The position numbers and the translations under genes were made by a program. A model generated the notes under the pieces. It ran no database searches. It was given only the letters and a program-made list of their open reading frames with translations, and was not told the origin of the DNA. This document shows, one piece after another, positions 7,836 to 10,636 of a stretch of 10,636 nucleotides of DNA (position 1 is the first letter of the stretch; the number at the start of each line of letters is the position of its first letter). Origin of the DNA: Candidatus Colicola coprequi (GTDB lineage Bacteria; Bacteroidota; Bacteroidia; Bacteroidales; Paludibacteraceae); the NCBI GenBank assembly GCA_018065765.1, contig JAGHSR010000124.1:1-10636 (forward strand), written 5' to 3'.

Positions 7836-7867
7836 CAAAAGTAATGAATATTCACAAATCTAACAAG
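7836..7867 (-). promoter_or_regulatory. Bacteroidota-type promoter for the phosphopantetheinyl transferase/ligase operon
   Basis: Read on the minus strand, TACTTTTG (7843-7836) matches the -7 consensus TAnnTTTG exactly. CTTG (7867-7864) stands 20 bp upstream, one mismatch from the -33 TTTG. If the G of TTTG lies near -4, transcription begins at about 7832, giving a leader of about 27 bases to the ATG at 7805. A start site has not been mapped, so this is a consensus match only. Confidence 0.6.
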
Positions 7868-7902
7868 TGATTGGACAAAAAAATCCTTTTTTCTTGATTT
7901 CT

Positions 7903-7934
7903 TTTGTTCGTTTCAAAAAAATAAAGTACCTTTG
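7903..7934 (+). promoter_or_regulatory. Bacteroidota-type promoter for ppdK
   Basis: TTTG (7903-7906), a 20-bp spacer and TACCTTTG (7927-7934) match both boxes of the phylum's housekeeping sigma consensus exactly. An A-run and a T-run (7877-7883, 7887-7892) lie just upstream and may act like an UP element. Transcription would begin near 7938, leaving an A-rich leader of about 47 bases before the ppdK ATG, without an evident Shine-Dalgarno. This is the strongest promoter match in the window. Confidence 0.75.
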
Positions 7935-7984
7935 CGGACTTTTATAAAGTGAAACAACTATTTACACAAAATAATACAAACAAA

Positions 7985-10636
7985 ATGGACAACAAAAAAC
8001 GTGTTTATACCTTCGGAAATGGTAAAGCAGAAGGTAATGCTCAAATGCGTGAGCAATTAGGCGGCAAAGGCGCAAACTGCGCTGAGATGAACCTCGTTGG
8101 TGTACCGGTTCCTCCCGGATTCACTATCACTACGGATGTCTGCAACGAGTACTACGAGGTAGGTCAAGAGAAGATTATGCAGCTTCTCAACGATGATGTG
8201 ATGGCAGCTGTAAAGCATGTCGAGAATTTGATGAATTGCAAGTTTGGTGACACTAAAAACCCACTGCTTGTCAGCGTACGTTCGGGTGCTCGTGCTTCTA
8301 TGCCGGGTATGATGGATACCATTCTAAACCTTGGTTTGAATGATGAAGTGGCTGAAGGTATGTGCCAAAAAACACAGAACCCTCACTTCGTATATGATAG
8401 CTATCGTCGCTTTGTACAAATGTACGGAGACGTTGTTTTGGGCATGAAACCCGTTAACAAAACGGATATTGACCCATTTGAGAAAATCATCGAGGAAGTA
8501 AAAGCCATTCGTGGTATTAAATTAGATAAGGATCTTAATGTGGATGAACTCAAGTTGTTGGTAGCTCGTTTTAAAACCGCTATCAAGGAGCAAACAGGTT
8601 CGGATTTCCCAACCAATCCTATTGAACAACTTTGGGGTGCTATCTGCGCTGTATTCCGCAGTTGGATGAACGAGCGCGCTATCCTTTATCGTAAAATGGA
8701 AGGTATTCCTGACGAATGGGGTACAGCCGTTAGTGTTATGGCGATGGTGTTTGGTAACATGGGTGAAACCTCTGCTACGGGCGTTTGCTTCAGCCGTGAT
8801 GCCGCAACAGGTGAAAATCTATTTAACGGAGAATATCTTGTGAATGCACAAGGTGAAGATGTTGTAGCAGGTATTCGCACCCCACAACAAATCACTCTGG
8901 AAGGTAGCCGTCGTTGGGCTAAATTGCAGGGAATCAGTGAAGAAGAGCGAGCAAGCAAGTATCCTTCCATGGAAGAAGCTATGCCTAAACTCTATGCTGA
9001 ACTCAATGAAATTCAACAGAAACTTGAAGATCACTACAAAGATATGCAGGATATGGAGTTTACCGTACAAGAAGGTAAACTGTGGTTCCTCCAAACACGT
9101 AATGGTAAACGTACCGGCACTGCCATGGTTAAGATTGCTATGGATCTCGTGCACGAAGGTGTCATCGATGAGAAGACCGCTATCATGCGTTGCGAACCCC
9201 AGAAATTGGATGAACTACTCCACCCCGTCTTTGATAAAGATGCTCTGAAGAAAGCTAAAGTTATTACTCAAGGTCTTCCTGCTTCCCCAGGTGCTGCATG
9301 TGGTCAAATTGTCTTCCATGCTGACGATGCTCAGGCTTGGCACAAGGATGGTCATAAAGTCGTAATGGTTCGTATTGAAACTTCTCCGGAGGACCTCGCA
9401 GGTATGTCTGCAGCCGAGGGTATTCTGACAGCTCGTGGAGGTATGACTTCTCACGCTGCTGTGGTTGCTCGTGGTATGGGTAAATGTTGTGTCAGCGGTG
9501 CTGGTGCCATTATGGTTGACTACAAGGCGAAAACCGTTACCATCGAAGGTGTTACTTACAATGAAGGTGATTATATTTCTCTCAATGGTTCCACAGGTCA
9601 GGTGTATGCCGGACAAATTCCTACCAAAGCAGCTGAACTCAGTGGTGATTTCAAGGATTTGATGGATCTTTGCGACAAATACACTCGTTTGCAGGTTCGT
9701 ACCAATGCTGATACGCCTCATGATGCAGCCGTTGCACGTGCTTTTGGCGCTAAAGGTATCGGTTTAACACGTACAGAGCATATGTTCTTCGACGATAAGA
9801 AGATTATTGCTATGCGCGAGATGATTCTTGCCAAGGATGCTGCCGGACGTGAAAGAGCATTGGAAAAACTCCTACCTTACCAGAAGGCTGACTTCAAGGG
9901 TATTCTTGAGGCTATGGATGGTTGCCCTGTCAATATTCGTCTCTTGGATCCTCCATTGCATGAGTTTGTTCCTCACGATCTCGCAGGTCAGGAAACTATG
10001 GCTAAAGAGATGGGTATTTCTGTTCAAGAAATCCAACAACGTGTCAATAGTCTGGCAGAGAACAACCCGATGTTGGGTCACCGTGGTTGCCGTTTAGGTA
10101 TCACCTTCCCTGAGATTACTGCTATGCAAACTCGCGCTATCATGAGCGCTGCCTGCGAGCTGAAAAAAGAAGGCAAGAACCCAATGCCGGAAATCATGGT
10201 ACCTCTGATTGGTATCTTGTATGAGTTGAAGCAACAGAAAGAGATTATCCAACGTGTTGCAAGCGAAGTGTTCAAGGAGTATGGCATAGAGGTTGAGTAC
10301 GAAGTAGGTACTATGATTGAGATTCCACGTGCTGCTCTCACTGCTGATCGTATTGCTACAGAAGCTCAATACTTCAGTTTTGGTACCAACGACCTCACAC
10401 AAATGACTTTCGGCTATAGTCGTGACGATATCGCAAGTTTCTTGCCTGCATACTTGGAGAAAAAGATTTTGAAGGCTGACCCATTCCAGGTTCTTGACCA
10501 AAAGGGTGTTGGCCAACTTATCAAGATGGCTGTTGAGAAAGGTCGTGCTATTCGTCCTGCTTTGCGTACAGGTATTTGCGGTGAACATGGTGGTGAACCA
10601 AGTTCTGTTAAGTTCTGCGCACGTGTGGGTATGAAC
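7985..10636 (+). CDS. ppdK: pyruvate, phosphate dikinase (3' end cut by the window)
   Basis: Interconverts PEP + AMP + PPi and pyruvate + ATP + Pi, linking glycolysis and gluconeogenesis in anaerobes. 884 codons are present, with no stop before the edge; by comparison with the Clostridium symbiosum enzyme about 20-25 residues are missing. The N-terminal ATP-grasp domain has VSVRSGARASMPGMMDTILN around Arg99. The swivelling phosphohistidine domain has GGMTSHAAVVARGMG with catalytic His490; Thr488 two residues before it is the position targeted by regulatory kinases/phosphatases in this family. The C-terminal PEP/pyruvate barrel has GLTRTEHMFF (Arg596), MLGHRGCRLG, EVGTMIEIPRAALTAD, FSFGTNDLTQMTF and GICGEHGG with catalytic Cys865. 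Numbering runs about 35 ahead of C. symbiosum (His455, Cys831), partly from about 23 extra residues near 305-333. ATG at 7985 follows the A-rich leader of a well-matched promoter. PEP synthase is excluded by the dikinase-type motifs and overall match. Confidence 0.97.
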   Translation, partial: MDNKKRVYTFGNGKAEGNAQMREQLGGKGANCAEMNLVGVPVPPGFTITTDVCNEYYEVGQEKIMQLLNDDVMAAVKHVENLMNCKFGDTKNPLLVSVRSGARASMPGMMDTILNLGLNDEVAEGMCQKTQNPHFVYDSYRRFVQMYGDVVLGMKPVNKTDIDPFEKIIEEVKAIRGIKLDKDLNVDELKLLVARFKTAIKEQTGSDFPTNPIEQLWGAICAVFRSWMNERAILYRKMEGIPDEWGTAVSVMAMVFGNMGETSATGVCFSRDAATGENLFNGEYLVNAQGEDVVAGIRTPQQITLEGSRRWAKLQGISEEERASKYPSMEEAMPKLYAELNEIQQKLEDHYKDMQDMEFTVQEGKLWFLQTRNGKRTGTAMVKIAMDLVHEGVIDEKTAIMRCEPQKLDELLHPVFDKDALKKAKVITQGLPASPGAACGQIVFHADDAQAWHKDGHKVVMVRIETSPEDLAGMSAAEGILTARGGMTSHAAVVARGMGKCCVSGAGAIMVDYKAKTVTIEGVTYNEGDYISLNGSTGQVYAGQIPTKAAELSGDFKDLMDLCDKYTRLQVRTNADTPHDAAVARAFGAKGIGLTRTEHMFFDDKKIIAMREMILAKDAAGRERALEKLLPYQKADFKGILEAMDGCPVNIRLLDPPLHEFVPHDLAGQETMAKEMGISVQEIQQRVNSLAENNPMLGHRGCRLGITFPEITAMQTRAIMSAACELKKEGKNPMPEIMVPLIGILYELKQQKEIIQRVASEVFKEYGIEVEYEVGTMIEIPRAALTADRIATEAQYFSFGTNDLTQMTFGYSRDDIASFLPAYLEKKILKADPFQVLDQKGVGQLIKMAVEKGRAIRPALRTGICGEHGGEPSSVKFCARVGMN

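Noticed and set aside
7877..7892. A-run followed by T-run as an intrinsic terminator
   Set aside because: No GC-rich stem, and it sits between two divergent promoters where a terminator would have no transcript to stop; more likely promoter-associated AT-rich DNA.
9215..9721. Long open frame of 168 codons antisense to ppdK
   Set aside because: It lies wholly opposite a strongly conserved gene, its translation has no recognisable motif and is rich in Ser, Thr and Asn, and its openness follows from the codon use of ppdK. The same applies to the antisense frame at 10094-10588.

Overview
The window looks like a chromosomal housekeeping segment from an anaerobic member of the Bacteroidota, most likely order Bacteroidales. 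The support is: two good matches to the Bacteroidota housekeeping promoter (TTTG, about 20 bp, TAnnTTTG), A-rich start contexts without clear Shine-Dalgarno sequences, TAA stops on all five genes whose 3' ends are in view, moderate to low GC, and protein sequences typical of that group. I see no mobile element, CRISPR array, tRNA or rRNA. Coding density is high, and no gene-free stretch exceeds about 180 bp.

Layout from left to right: a possible 3' end of an unidentified gene (1-69); aspS (aspartyl-tRNA synthetase, +); a 106-bp spacer with an 8-bp inverted repeat; lon (ATP-dependent protease, +); and, 26 bp later, a membrane protein with two nucleoside-recognition (Gate) domains (+). This + strand group meets a minus-strand pair end to end at about 5560-5575. 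The pair is transcribed right to left: a Sfp-type 4'-phosphopantetheinyl transferase, then an acyl-CoA/acyl-ACP synthetase-like AMP-forming ligase. A compact divergent promoter region (about 7830-7985) separates them from ppdK (pyruvate, phosphate dikinase, +), which runs off the right edge with only about 20 residues missing.

Functionally there are three modules: translation and protein quality control with an orphan membrane protein; acyl/carrier-protein activation (one enzyme that primes carrier proteins with phosphopantetheine and one that adenylates an acyl group); and central carbon metabolism (PEP/pyruvate interconversion using PPi). No clearly new system is visible. The points most worth a second look are the AMP-forming ligase, where Asn stands at the usual catalytic A10 lysine position; the phosphopantetheinyl transferase start, which the promoter places downstream of the longest reading frame; the unassigned double-Gate protein behind lon; and two inverted repeats near gene ends.
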